34,177 nucleotides of DNA from UBA1189 sp045660385 (GCA_045660385.1 JAZRDT010000134.1:1-34177), one strand, 5' to 3'. Shown: positions 22,293 to 31,019, numbered from the stretch's first letter. Notes: generated by a model from the letters alone, not told the origin. Program-made: numbers and translations.

Positions 22293-24524
22293 ATGAACAC
22301 CGACAAGGAACAAGCCGAAGAGAAGCTCATCAATGAAGCCTTCCAGGGCCTATTGGCCTCCTATCTTGCATCCAAGCATCGCAAGAAAGTCGACATCATC
22401 ACCCGCGCATTCAACTTTGCCAAGCATGCCCACAAAGGCGTACGCCGCAACTCGGGCGAACCCTATATATTGCATCCCATCGCAGTAGCCCGTATCGTGA
22501 GCGAAGAGATAGGGCTCGGTTCTACCTCTATCTGCGCTGCACTGCTACACGATGTGGTAGAGGATACCGACTATACGGTTGAGGATATCTCCAACCTCTT
22601 TGGTCCCAAGATTGCCCAGATTGTGGACGGTCTCACCAAGATTTCCGGAGGTATCTTCGGTGATAAGGCCTCGGCGCAAACTGAGAATTTCAAGAAGTTG
22701 CTGCTCACCATGTCTGAAGATATCCGCGTAATTCTCATCAAGATTGCCGACCGCCTTCACAACATGCGCACCTTAGAACACATGGCTCCCAACAAGCAGT
22801 ATAAGATAGCCGGTGAAACTCTCTATATATACGCCCCCATCGCCTACCGCCTCGGTCTCAACAAAATCAAGATGGAACTCGAGAACCTCAGTTTCAAATA
22901 TGAACACCCAGAGGAATATGCTTCCATCGAGGAAAAACTTGCCACCACACAGGCCGAGCGCGAGAGACTCTTCTCCGCCTTCACCGCCCCCATCCGCGAG
23001 CGCCTCGACGCTATGGGCATTGACTACACCCTTACAGGACGTATCAAATCGCCCTACTCCATTTGGAAGAAGATGCAGAACAAGCATTTGGCATTCGACG
23101 AAATATTTGACATCCTTGCCGTTCGCATCATCTTCAACCCCAAGAACCCCAAGGAAGAGGCCAATGAGTGTTTCAACATATACATTGCCCTCACACAGCT
23201 TTACCGCTCGCACCCCGACCGCTTCCGCGACTGGGTAAACCAACCTAAGACCAACGGTTACCAGGCCCTGCACATGACCCTCATGAGCAACCATGGTGAA
23301 TGGGTAGAGGTACAAATCCGTAGCCGTCGCATGGACGACATCGCCGAACAAGGTGTTGCAGCACACTGGAAATATAAGGAGAGTGGCTATATCGAAGAGG
23401 AGGAGGTCGACCTCAACAAGTGGCTCCACACCATCAAGGAGATCCTTGACGATCCCCAACCCGATGCCATGGACTTCCTCGATGCTATCAAACTCAACCT
23501 CTACTCATCTGAAATCTTCGTCTTCACACCTAAAGGCGAGATCAAGACCATGCCGCAAGGTTGCACTGCGCTCGACTTCGCATTCACCATCCATTCCGTG
23601 GTGGGCACCCATTGTATCGGTGCCAAGGTAAACCACAAACTCGAGCCCATGAGCCACGTGTTGCAAAGTGGCGACCAAGTGGAGATCCTCACTTCGAAGA
23701 CCTTGAATGTAAAACCCGACTGGCTCAGCATGGTCACTACAGCTAAGGCCAAGAGCAAGATACAAGGCATCCTACGCCGTGAAGAGCGCAATGCCGTAAA
23801 AGAGGGTGAGGCCATCCTCGCGCAATTCATACAGCACGAGGACCTCATCGTAGACGAGTCGGCCATCCTGCGTCTCTGCGACCTACATAGTTACACCACC
23901 CGCGACCAACTTCTTGCCGCCATCGGAAAGAAGGCCATCCAATTAGGCGATGCGGATAAAAATGCTCTCAAGGGCAGTAGCAACAACTTCCTTGGCCGTC
24001 TTTTCCGTAGTAGTAGCAAGCCTGCCAACTCTGCTTCCAATCCCGAGTTCCCCGTGCAGAAGATCGATAAGAAACGTCCTCTAATCCTCACAGACGAGGC
24101 CCTACAGAGTACCTATCACATGGCACCTTGCTGCCACCCCATCCCAGGCGACGACGTGCTCGGTTATATCGACGACGACGGGCAAATCATCATTCACCAG
24201 CGTAAATGTCCCAAGGCAGCCAAGCTCAAGGCCGCCTATGGCAATCGTCTCGTAGCCGCAGAGTGGAGCACCCACAAGCTCTTGCACTTCTCCGTATCCA
24301 TAAACATCCAAGGTATCGATGGTGTGGGTATTGTAAATCAGATTACAAACATAATCTCTCAAGAACTCAACGTAAACATGGAGCGCATACTCATCGAAGC
24401 CTACGACGGCATCTTCGATGGCACTATCCGCCTCCGCGTGCACGATGTGGATGACATCAAGGTGATTTGCGACAACCTCAAGAAACTTCCCAACGTACGC
24501 TCCGTAGTGCGTATTGACGAGTAA
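22293..24524 (+). CDS. rel: Bifunctional (p)ppGpp synthetase/hydrolase
   Basis: A 743-residue long RSH enzyme that makes and degrades the alarmone (p)ppGpp in the cytoplasm. The N-terminal HD hydrolase domain keeps the HDxxED motif (LLHDVVEDTDY near 85), so hydrolysis should be active. The synthetase domain follows: GRIKSPYSIWKKMQNK near 252, DILAVRIIF, TNGYQALHMTL and VEVQIRSRRMD. A TGS domain (VFTPKGEIKTMPQGCTALDFAF, near 410), a zinc-finger or helical region with CCHPIPGDDVLGY, and a C-terminal ACT domain complete the standard order. Both activities appear intact, as expected where one Rel serves the cell. It is the last gene of the plus-strand run and has a clear terminator. Confidence 0.95.
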   Translation: MNTDKEQAEEKLINEAFQGLLASYLASKHRKKVDIITRAFNFAKHAHKGVRRNSGEPYILHPIAVARIVSEEIGLGSTSICAALLHDVVEDTDYTVEDISNLFGPKIAQIVDGLTKISGGIFGDKASAQTENFKKLLLTMSEDIRVILIKIADRLHNMRTLEHMAPNKQYKIAGETLYIYAPIAYRLGLNKIKMELENLSFKYEHPEEYASIEEKLATTQAERERLFSAFTAPIRERLDAMGIDYTLTGRIKSPYSIWKKMQNKHLAFDEIFDILAVRIIFNPKNPKEEANECFNIYIALTQLYRSHPDRFRDWVNQPKTNGYQALHMTLMSNHGEWVEVQIRSRRMDDIAEQGVAAHWKYKESGYIEEEEVDLNKWLHTIKEILDDPQPDAMDFLDAIKLNLYSSEIFVFTPKGEIKTMPQGCTALDFAFTIHSVVGTHCIGAKVNHKLEPMSHVLQSGDQVEILTSKTLNVKPDWLSMVTTAKAKSKIQGILRREERNAVKEGEAILAQFIQHEDLIVDESAILRLCDLHSYTTRDQLLAAIGKKAIQLGDADKNALKGSSNNFLGRLFRSSSKPANSASNPEFPVQKIDKKRPLILTDEALQSTYHMAPCCHPIPGDDVLGYIDDDGQIIIHQRKCPKAAKLKAAYGNRLVAAEWSTHKLLHFSVSINIQGIDGVGIVNQITNIISQELNVNMERILIEAYDGIFDGTIRLRVHDVDDIKVICDNLKKLPNVRSVVRIDE

Positions 24525-24547
24525 GACACATCGCCGTACCACAATAC

Positions 24548-24579
24548 AACAGCCATCCCCAACAACAAGGATGGCTGTT
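24548..24579 (+). terminator. Terminator after rel
   Basis: A perfect 11-bp stem (24548-24558 with 24569-24579) closes a 10-base loop and is followed by a T-rich tail (CTTGTCTTG). It lies 24 bp after the rel stop. Confidence 0.75.
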
Positions 24580-24658
24580 CTTGTCTTGACCAGTCACTAC
24601 AAACTAAGTAAAGACGGGAAGCTCTTTCAACTAAGTCCTAATTATTACGACGAATGGT

Positions 24659-24687
24659 ACGCTTTTCGTGGAAAAGCGTTATCTTTG
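24659..24687 (+). promoter_or_regulatory. Promoter with adjoining palindrome, DUF3256 gene
   Basis: TATCTTTG (24680-24687) is a good -7 element about 20 bp before the ATG. Immediately upstream, ACGCTTTTC and GAAAAGCGT form a 9-bp inverted repeat around GTG (24659-24679), abutting the -7 box. This is operator-like, as it occupies the spacer where a regulator or sigma factor would bind. The -33 box is not clear. Confidence 0.5.
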
Positions 24688-24707
24688 CAAGCAAAACAAA
24701 TGTATAT

Positions 24708-25352
24708 ATGAAACTGAACGCCCGCCTTACCTGTGTGCTGATGATGCTCACTATAATTGCAACCATGCAGGCACGCACCCCTATACGCCAATGGTTGGTC
24801 ACAATGCCAGACTCAGTGATGCCACTGCTAACGAATAACAACCGATTGGACTTCATTGATTTCCTGGACAGCAACATGGATGCAGTGGTAATAAACCGAC
24901 TGGATGGACGTTCACAAATGAAGGTGCTCACAGATGACTACACGGCCATAGACTATACCCGCTCATGCAAGGTGTCCATGAAACTGTTGCCGATAACGGA
25001 CTCTACGGATGTGCTATGTATGGTGACAACACTGAACGCTCCGATAGAAGATAGCCGCATTGCCTTTTATAACTCACAGTGGCAACCATTGTGCGCAGAT
25101 TCACTGATGACGACACCACAAGTGAGCGACTTTGCCATCGACTCAGACAACGAGGAAACACGCAACGCATGGCTGAAAGTGGAGATTCCCTTTATGGTGT
25201 ATACACTATCGGCTGAAACACGCACATTAGAGTGCCGGCTGAGCGCACTAGACTACCTGAACAGCGACGACCGCAAGGCAATAGCTTCCTATGTGAAATG
25301 CGAGACCATCACGTTCACGTGGGGAGATAAAGGATTCTCTCTCCAACCATAG
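24708..25352 (+). CDS. DUF3256-family exported protein
   Basis: A 214-residue exported protein resembling the Bacteroidetes family DUF3256. A signal sequence (ARLTCVLMMLTIIATMQA) is followed by RQWLVTMPDSVMPLLTNNNRLDFIDFLDS, a segment typical of the family, and a beta-rich remainder with DYTAIDYTRSCKVSMKLL and a terminal strand ETITFTWGDKGFSLQP. No catalytic motif is visible and the function is unknown. The ATG at 24708 is preferred over an upstream GTG (24654) because the promoter lies between them. It converges on rpmE2 with a shared hairpin terminator. Confidence 0.75.
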   Translation: MKLNARLTCVLMMLTIIATMQARTPIRQWLVTMPDSVMPLLTNNNRLDFIDFLDSNMDAVVINRLDGRSQMKVLTDDYTAIDYTRSCKVSMKLLPITDSTDVLCMVTTLNAPIEDSRIAFYNSQWQPLCADSLMTTPQVSDFAIDSDNEETRNAWLKVEIPFMVYTLSAETRTLECRLSALDYLNSDDRKAIASYVKCETITFTWGDKGFSLQP

Positions 25353-25400
25353 ACAACATCATCCGTTTCCTGAAATTCAAGAATCAGTATAAAACAAAAA

Positions 25401-25425
25401 AAGATGCACCCCAAAGGTGCATCTT
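25401..25425. terminator. Shared terminator between DUF3256 gene and rpmE2
   Basis: A perfect 10-bp stem (AAGATGCACC at 25401-25410 with 25416-25425) closes a 5-base loop. The minus strand continues with six T and TTGTTTT, an excellent terminator for rpmE2; the plus strand also has a T-rich tail. Confidence 0.85.
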
Positions 25426-25453
25426 AATCTTTATGAATAGATAAGGTGATTCC

Positions 25454-25708
25454 TTACTTCTTCTGAGCACGAGCATAACGGCTCATGAACTTATCTACGC
25501 GACCAGCTGTGTCAACCAACTTAGACTTACCTGTGTAGAAGGGGTGAGAAGTGTTAGAGATTTCAAGCTTAACTACGGGATAAGTTTCGCCCTCAAATTC
25601 GATAGTCTCCTTTGTAGCGCAAGTTGAGCGTGAAAGGAAGCAGTCGCCGTTTGACATATCTTTGAATACTACGGGACGATAGTTCTCAGGATGAATACCT
25701 TTTTTCAT
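25454..25708 (-). CDS. rpmE2: 50S ribosomal protein L31 type B
   Basis: An 84-residue bL31 of the zinc-independent B type. It begins MKKGIHPENYRPVVFKDMSN and has ISNTSHPFYTGKSKLVDTAGRVDKF in the second half, both family signatures. The CxxC zinc pair of type A L31 is absent; only two separated cysteines remain (DCFLSRSTCAT). It is transcribed alone from a textbook promoter at 25783-25813 and ends at a strong hairpin. Confidence 0.95.
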   Translation of the reverse strand: MKKGIHPENYRPVVFKDMSNGDCFLSRSTCATKETIEFEGETYPVVKLEISNTSHPFYTGKSKLVDTAGRVDKFMSRYARAQKK

Positions 25709-25782
25709 TGTTTTATTTCGTTTTATAAGTTATTACTCTGTTTTATTGCTGGTAACAATAAGGTGTAATGGTTTTCGGACGG

Positions 25783-25813
25783 CAAAGGTACTACATTTAT
25801 CGCTAACAGCAAA
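25783..25813 (-). promoter_or_regulatory. rpmE2 promoter
   Basis: Minus-strand TTTG (25813-25810), a 19-bp spacer and TACCTTTG (25790-25783) match the Bacteroidetes consensus exactly. Confidence 0.8.
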
Positions 25814-25878
25814 ACAAAATGACAACTTTTTGATTTAAAATGACTCTATTGCAGTATTTTCTCACTCAGCAGAGTGCA

Positions 25879-26688
25879 TCAGAAGGCACAAGGGAGTGCA
25901 AGCAGCTGATACATAAGGGTGCGGGCCATACGCTCGTGCCCCGCATCGTTGGGATGGAGAGCATCTTTGACTGGATTGGTAAAATATTGCTTATGCTCAT
26001 CGATGAGGGGGTATAGACCAGAAAGAGCCCCCAGATCGATAACGGGCACAGCCCACACCTGCCCAGCCTCAACAACAGAAGCCACATAAGCGTCAAGATA
26101 CTCACCACAACGGTTGACATACTCCTCGGTGCACTGCCAGTTGGTATCGTTAGCATAGAAGCCACCGCGGTGAATGGGCGTAAGGAGAACAATCTGCTTG
26201 GTAGGGAACATACGTTTGAGCGAATCCATGGCGATATTGATGCGACCACGATAAGTTTCGCTATCCATAACTGGAATGCGGCGCATACGATGCTCGGAAC
26301 GCTTTGCATATCGGTGACCATACTCGACACTCTCGAGACGCTCGGTATACCATTCGCCTATGGGCACTGCGTGGTTATAGTCGTTGGTTCCCATAAAAAT
26401 AACGATGGCATCAAAGTTGTCGCCATGCTCCTCACGAAGTTTATTGGCCTGACGAGGTATATCGTCCCATTGGCGACCACTGACGCCATATACGAGGGGC
26501 GTTATCTGCAGCCAGTCCTGCAGGAACGACCAAAACTTCTTCTTCGAGCCCCCAGTACGAGGATCCGTGATGGAATCACCAAAATAGGCTACGCGTTTTC
26601 CACTCCAAGGATGTACAAGGGTGGTTTGCGACAAGATGGGAAGTACGGTAGACAAACAAAGAAGGGCGGTAACGAGGTGTCTTTTCAT
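25879..26688 (-). CDS. Secreted SGNH/GDSL hydrolase
   Basis: A 269-residue exported esterase or lipase-fold hydrolase, possibly a carbohydrate deacetylase. From the ATG at 26688 a signal peptide (LVTALLCLSTVLPILS) precedes the SGNH blocks: AYFGDSITD (nucleophile Ser), VYGVSGRQW (Gly), IFMGTNDYN (Asn) and DALHPNDAGHERMA (Asp and His). All four catalytic positions are present. Substrate is not predictable; related Bacteroidetes enzymes include acetylxylan and sialate esterases. A longer reading from 26709 would start almost on the predicted transcription start, so 26688 is chosen. It has its own -7 element (TATATTTG, 26725-26718). Confidence 0.85.
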   Translation of the reverse strand: MKRHLVTALLCLSTVLPILSQTTLVHPWSGKRVAYFGDSITDPRTGGSKKKFWSFLQDWLQITPLVYGVSGRQWDDIPRQANKLREEHGDNFDAIVIFMGTNDYNHAVPIGEWYTERLESVEYGHRYAKRSEHRMRRIPVMDSETYRGRINIAMDSLKRMFPTKQIVLLTPIHRGGFYANDTNWQCTEEYVNRCGEYLDAYVASVVEAGQVWAVPVIDLGALSGLYPLIDEHKQYFTNPVKDALHPNDAGHERMARTLMYQLLALPCAF

Positions 26689-26764
26689 GTTTGTATCGTT
26701 TAATGTCAATGATTGTGCAAATATAGTAATTCTTTTCGAATACGCACACGACCCCTTTCGAAAA

Positions 26765-26780
26765 AGGCTCTCGGAAGCCT
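26765..26780 (-). terminator. Terminator overlapping the permease stop codon
   Basis: On the minus strand AGGCT, a six-base loop and AGCCT are followed by TTTTTC. The hairpin includes the TAG stop of the permease gene (26781-26779), so the ribokinase-permease unit ends here. Confidence 0.55.
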
Positions 26781-27786
26781 AATTGGCTCCCGAGAGAATA
26801 ATGGCCCCAAGGCCTGAAAGAAAGAATATAAACATGAGTGCGAGCAGCCAGTAGACACCGCGTGAGGCACCACGAAACTCGCGCCAGATAAAGATTCCCC
26901 ATAGAGCGGCTACCATGGGAGCTCCTTGGCCTAATGCATAGGAAATAGCAGCACCAGCCTTACCTGCAGCAATATAACTGAGTGCGGTACCTAAACCCCA
27001 GATAACACCACCCAAAACGCCCACCAGGTGGAGGCTCAGACGCCCTCTGAAGTAGGTTGCATACGTAACAGGCTTACCCTCGAAGGGACGACGCATGAGG
27101 AAGGTGTTGAACACCAAGTTACTTATAAAGATGCCTACAGAGAAGATAAAGAAAGCCGAATAGGGAGTGGCCATACCAGGTGTGGGTGCCTCGAAATTGT
27201 TGAGGTCCATGGCTGAAGCTACAAATCGGTAAAAGAACGACATGAGCACGCCAGCTGCTACTGCGGTGAGCACGCCCTTACTGCTACCAGATTTACCACC
27301 AGCACGCTGCACCCTACCTGAAGCTATGGCATTGAGTACAATGGCAATCACCACAAGAAGCACTCCAAAGAAGAGGAGCGTAGGGTCGCCCTTTGGAGAA
27401 CCCATATAGTTGACTACAACACCGAGCACGAGCGCTATACCCACACCCAAAGGGAAGGCAACGGTCATACCAGCCATAGAGACGGCTGCCGAGAGAAGAA
27501 TGTTGCCAAGGTTAAAGACGGCTCCTCCGACAAGAGCACTGAGATAATTTGCAGGAGTGACCTGGCGAAGGTCAGTGAGAAAACTGCGACCAGCATCACC
27601 TACACTGCCGAGGGTAAGACCAAGCACAATGGAGAAGAGAAGGATACCAACGACATAGTCCCAATAAAAGAGTTCGTAGCGCCAGCTGCGACCCGCCAGT
27701 TTCTGAGTGTTAGCCCACGAGCCCCAACAGAGCATGGTGACAAAGCAAAGCACCACGGCCAACAGATAGTTATTGACAATAAACAT
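26779..27786 (-). CDS. GRP/DMT-type sugar permease beside ribokinase
   Basis: A 335-residue integral membrane protein with about ten hydrophobic helices, of the drug/metabolite superfamily and closest in pattern to GRP-type glucose/ribose uptake or ureide permeases. Visible features: YLLAVVLCFVTMLCWGSWAN at the N-terminus, a central FPLGVGIALVLGVVVNYMG, and the late helices YALGQGAPMVAALWGIFIWREF. It follows rbsK by 27 bp on the same strand, so ribose or a ribonucleoside breakdown product is the likely cargo; that is inference from the partner. The unit ends at a hairpin overlapping the stop codon. Confidence 0.8.
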   Translation of the reverse strand: MFIVNNYLLAVVLCFVTMLCWGSWANTQKLAGRSWRYELFYWDYVVGILLFSIVLGLTLGSVGDAGRSFLTDLRQVTPANYLSALVGGAVFNLGNILLSAAVSMAGMTVAFPLGVGIALVLGVVVNYMGSPKGDPTLLFFGVLLVVIAIVLNAIASGRVQRAGGKSGSSKGVLTAVAAGVLMSFFYRFVASAMDLNNFEAPTPGMATPYSAFFIFSVGIFISNLVFNTFLMRRPFEGKPVTYATYFRGRLSLHLVGVLGGVIWGLGTALSYIAAGKAGAAISYALGQGAPMVAALWGIFIWREFRGASRGVYWLLALMFIFFLSGLGAIILSGAN

Positions 27787-27813
27787 GACTAAGTTATTTT
27801 AAGGGGTTGATTA

Positions 27814-28719
27814 TTATCCTTTCACCTCACTGCGATAGGGCAAGGAGGACTGCGCACCCATGCGAGTGACGGTGATGGCTGCACAGCGATTTGCAAAACG
27901 AACAGCCTCAGTGAGACTCTTTCCCTCAGCAAGAGCTACGCACACTGCACCACAAAAGGTATCGCCGGCAGCAGTGGCATCAACGGCCTTGACATGCAAG
28001 CCAGGTATCTGATGGTAGCAGCCATGCTCCTTGATGAAGGCGCCACGAGATCCGAGAGTAATGACTACATTGGCCACACCTTTAGCACAGAGCACATCGG
28101 TAGCACGAGCCACACTATCCATATCAGTGATGGGAATACCCGAGAGCTGTTCCGCCTCACTCTCATTGGCAATAAGCAGGTACAGGTTACGCAAGAGAGA
28201 CTCAGGTAACGGATGCGCAGGAGCAGGGTTGAGCACCACAAGTTTGCCAGCCTGCTTAGCGATATGTGCCACATATTCAACAGTAATGAGGGGAATCTCG
28301 AGTTGCATGAGCACAATGTGAGCAGAAGCAATGGCCTGCTTAGCATGATCCACATCCTTTGCAGTGATGTGAGCATTAGCACCCGAAGCCACTGCAATGC
28401 AGTTTTCGCCCTGCGAGTCGACCATAATAAGAGCTACCCCCGAGGGGTGGCTGGGGTCGGCAGTGACGTAACGCACATCGATGCCATCAGCAGCATACTG
28501 GTCAATAGCACGACTACCGAAGGGGTCGGTACCGACCTTGGCCACAAGAGTGACACTGCCCCCCAAGCGGGCAGCTGCCACGGCCTGATTGGCTCCCTTT
28601 CCTCCGGGATTCATTAAAAACTGGCCGCCGAGAAGGGTTTCACCCGGTAAGGGAAGACGCTCCATGCTGATCACCATGTCGGTATTGCAACTACCTACGA
28701 CTACAATCCTATTTTCCAT
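27814..28719 (-). CDS. rbsK: Ribokinase
   Basis: A PfkB-family sugar kinase that phosphorylates ribose at O5. The 301 residues from the ATG at 28719 show VVVGSCNTDMVISMERLPLPGET at the start, the first PfkB signature NPGGKGANQAVAAARLGG near 38, and the second signature VDATAAGDTFCGAVCVAL near 247 with the catalytic Asp in AAGD. The residues GGKGAN and the Asp near the N-terminus are typical for ribose. An upstream ATG at 28740 adds only seven residues with no family match. The permease gene follows. The upstream region has a 10-bp palindrome TGCGGCCGCA at about 28760. Confidence 0.92.
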   Translation of the reverse strand: MENRIVVVGSCNTDMVISMERLPLPGETLLGGQFLMNPGGKGANQAVAAARLGGSVTLVAKVGTDPFGSRAIDQYAADGIDVRYVTADPSHPSGVALIMVDSQGENCIAVASGANAHITAKDVDHAKQAIASAHIVLMQLEIPLITVEYVAHIAKQAGKLVVLNPAPAHPLPESLLRNLYLLIANESEAEQLSGIPITDMDSVARATDVLCAKGVANVVITLGSRGAFIKEHGCYHQIPGLHVKAVDATAAGDTFCGAVCVALAEGKSLTEAVRFANRCAAITVTRMGAQSSLPYRSEVKG

Positions 28720-28870
28720 ATCAGTTATCTTTACACACATTTATATATATAGTTAATATGCGGCCGCACCCGTCGAAGGGGGAGCAAGCCATGTATGCAA
28801 CAATCCACCCCGCATTTAGTTTCGCGAGGTGAGGTATGATAGCGATATTTAAGGATTTACAACAATGTTA

Positions 28871-29806
28871 TCAGAAAGCCAATGAGAGCTGACGACAATG
28901 CACATCGCGAAGAGATAGAATTTCGCGTTGAAAGTTGCGGACAAGAAGTTCAGAGAGTTTATCACGCTTCTCAGGCTTAGCCACAATGGCATTCTTTGAC
29001 CAAATGCGCTCCACGTTGTAATTGCTATAGAGCTGTTCTATAAAGGTATCGTCGGGATTCTGACATTTACCATCGCTATTAGTGAGCATCCACTGGAAAT
29101 GACGATACGAGAGGAGGTCACAGAACTTTTTGAGGCGAATCTGCTCCTTGTCGTTGAATTCGGCATGAGCCTGACGCTTACCGGTGGGACGATAGGGAGG
29201 GTCAAGGAAGAAGAAGGTGTTACCGCTGGCTTCACCATAAGTCTTCTCATAATCGCCGCAAAGAATGGTGACACGCTGCAACAATTTGCTATCGGCCATA
29301 ATGGTGCGCTCATCACAGATAATGGGATATTGCAGATGATTGTAAGCGCCATTGAACTTACCACCACTATTGGTGCGATAGTTCGCATTGGAGGTTTTGT
29401 TCAGGAAAATGAACAGGGCCGAATGACGAAGGCCATCCACAAGGCGGGCATTAAACTCGTCTCGACGTTCATTGAAATAGGCATGACGCTCCTCCTCATC
29501 AAGCGGGAGAAACTCCTTCTGGATACGCTTTAGCTCTGCAACCAACTCCTTGGCACGGTCTCGTACTGTATTATAAGCGCGGATAAGGTCGAGATTATTA
29601 TCATTAATGATGGCCCGTTTGATATTGGGATAGGTCTGAAGCATATGAAAGAGGAGTGAGCCACCACCTACGAAGGGTTCGATATAGGTAACATTAGACA
29701 TTTCGGCAAAGTCAGCAGGCAAAGCTTGCGTCAGTATGTGCACATGCTGACTCTTTGATCCTGGCCATTTTATAAATGGTTTTGCTCCTATGTTCAATCC
29801 TGACAT
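28871..29806 (-). CDS. Orphan D12-class (Dam-type) DNA adenine methyltransferase
   Basis: A 311-residue N6-adenine methyltransferase of the D12/Dam group, which commonly modifies GATC. Motif X/I region KPFIKWPGSKSQ (usual form KWAGGK), the SAM-binding PFVGGGSLLFHML near 45, NKTSNANYRTNSGGKFNGAYN near 135, and the catalytic FLDPPYRPTGKRQ near 200 are all present. Length suits DpnM-type enzymes. No restriction endonuclease or repair gene is adjacent, so it looks solitary and may act in epigenetic control, mismatch repair or protection. Target specificity is inferred from the family. It has its own promoter at 29853-29883. Confidence 0.88.
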   Translation of the reverse strand: MSGLNIGAKPFIKWPGSKSQHVHILTQALPADFAEMSNVTYIEPFVGGGSLLFHMLQTYPNIKRAIINDNNLDLIRAYNTVRDRAKELVAELKRIQKEFLPLDEEERHAYFNERRDEFNARLVDGLRHSALFIFLNKTSNANYRTNSGGKFNGAYNHLQYPIICDERTIMADSKLLQRVTILCGDYEKTYGEASGNTFFFLDPPYRPTGKRQAHAEFNDKEQIRLKKFCDLLSYRHFQWMLTNSDGKCQNPDDTFIEQLYSNYNVERIWSKNAIVAKPEKRDKLSELLVRNFQREILSLRDVHCRQLSLAF

Positions 29807-29852
29807 TACTTTCTAATACAATGTATTAACCCTATCGCAACTCTTTCAGCTA

Positions 29853-29883
29853 CAAAGTTAACAAGTATGTATAATTTAAACAA
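29853..29883 (-). promoter_or_regulatory. Promoter of the Dam-type methylase gene
   Basis: Minus-strand TTG (29883-29881), a 20-bp AT-rich spacer and TAACTTTG (29860-29853) fit the Bacteroidetes pattern with a reduced -33 box. Confidence 0.5.
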
Positions 29884-30013
29884 GAAAAATCAAGAATTTA
29901 TTCCAAAAAAATAATAAAAAAGATAATTTTTATTGCGTTTCATAGAAAAAAGTTGTCTAAAAATAAACATTTAGATTCTACCGGACCTATCGGACGAAGG
30001 AATGAAAAGAAAA

Positions 30014-30036
30014 CCCGATCAGAAAATCCGACCGGG
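30014..30036 (-). terminator. Terminator after EamA transporter
   Basis: A 10-bp stem (30014-30023 with 30027-30036, two G-U pairs) closes a three-base loop and is followed on the minus strand by TTTTCTTTTC, 37 bp after the EamA stop. Confidence 0.75.
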
Positions 30037-30072
30037 GAAGTTACACAATGTGCAAACTCTGATATTGTGCAA

Positions 30073-30966
30073 TCAGGTTCCCAAGTAAAGGAATAGCATA
30101 CCAAGCAGTACGAGGAAGAGATCGACTGCTTTGCTGCGCAAGTTCTTCTCACGGAAGAGCAGTGCTCCGCACAGGAACGACACCACCACAGAGCCACGGC
30201 GCACCATGGACACTACAGAGATAAGCGAACCCTCTTGTGCCAAAGAGGTGAAGTAGGCAAAGTCGGCCACCGATAAAAATACCGAGATGAGGGGTATCGC
30301 CCACGACCAATGGAAGGGAGTACTCTGGGCACGCTTGGGATACCACAACACCATAAGTACAATACCCATGATAAAGAACTGATAAACGGTAAACCAGGAT
30401 TGTACGAGCATACTATCGAATCGCTGCATGAGAAACTTATCATACAGCGCGCTCACTGCTCCTAATAGCGAAGCTAGGACAACAAAGTAAATCCAGCGGT
30501 TGTGACGAAAATTGATACCCTCTTTCTTCCCGCTTCGGCTAAGCAACAGAAACGAGGCCATAGCAAGCAACACACCCACCCACTGATAGCCATTAAGGCG
30601 CTCCCCAAAGAGTAGCAAGGCACCAAGCAACACCATCACGGGACGTGTAGCATTGATAGGGCCCACGATGGTAATAGGAAGATGCTTCATGCCGAAGTAG
30701 CCAAACAACCATGACCCCAGTACAATGAAGGACTTGAGAAGAACGAACTTATGCACCTCCCATCCGCACACAGGAACATAAAGCATAGAGCCTTCAGGCA
30801 CATGCCCCATAGCTGAGAGCAGAATAAAGGGAAGGAAGATGAGTGATGAGAACAAGGTATTGAGAAAGAGCACAGGAATGACAGCATTGCCGTGCAAGGC
30901 TTGCTTCTTGCTCACATCATAGAGGCCGAGCAGTGCGGCCGAAAGAAATGCTAGCGCTAACCACAT
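30073..30966 (-). CDS. EamA/DMT-family transporter
   Basis: A 297-residue inner-membrane protein with about ten hydrophobic helices arranged as two EamA repeats: the first from ALAFLSAALLGLYDVSKKQAL to LLLFGERLNGYQWVGVLLAMASFLLL, the second from IYFVVLASLLGAVSALYDKFL to LLFREKNLRSKAVDLFLVLLGMLFLYL. The E-R-L/N and REKN motifs at the repeat ends are typical. Such carriers export or import small metabolites; the substrate cannot be told. The truA-side hairpin separates it from the upstream gene, and no clear promoter was seen in the 33 bp available. Confidence 0.85.
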   Translation of the reverse strand: MWLALAFLSAALLGLYDVSKKQALHGNAVIPVLFLNTLFSSLIFLPFILLSAMGHVPEGSMLYVPVCGWEVHKFVLLKSFIVLGSWLFGYFGMKHLPITIVGPINATRPVMVLLGALLLFGERLNGYQWVGVLLAMASFLLLSRSGKKEGINFRHNRWIYFVVLASLLGAVSALYDKFLMQRFDSMLVQSWFTVYQFFIMGIVLMVLWYPKRAQSTPFHWSWAIPLISVFLSVADFAYFTSLAQEGSLISVVSMVRRGSVVVSFLCGALLFREKNLRSKAVDLFLVLLGMLFLYLGT

Positions 30967-30999
30967 AGAAATGTTTGTGTTATATTTAGAAAAATAAAA

Positions 31000-31019
31000 G
31001 GTAGGGGGGATCCCCTACC
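31000..31019 (-). terminator. Terminator overlapping the truA stop codon
   Basis: On the minus strand GGTAGGGG, a four-base loop and CCCCTACC are followed by TTTTATTTTTC. The TAG stop of truA (31017-31015) lies inside the 5' half of the stem. Confidence 0.75.

Noticed and set aside
25308..25325. Possible parS site containing TTCACGTG
   Set aside because: Only half of the palindrome matches the parS core and it lies inside the DUF3256 coding region; no other candidate was found.
29930..30072. Possible small RNA between the methylase and EamA genes
   Set aside because: The only clear structure is the intrinsic terminator at 30014-30036; no promoter pointing into a separate transcript was seen.
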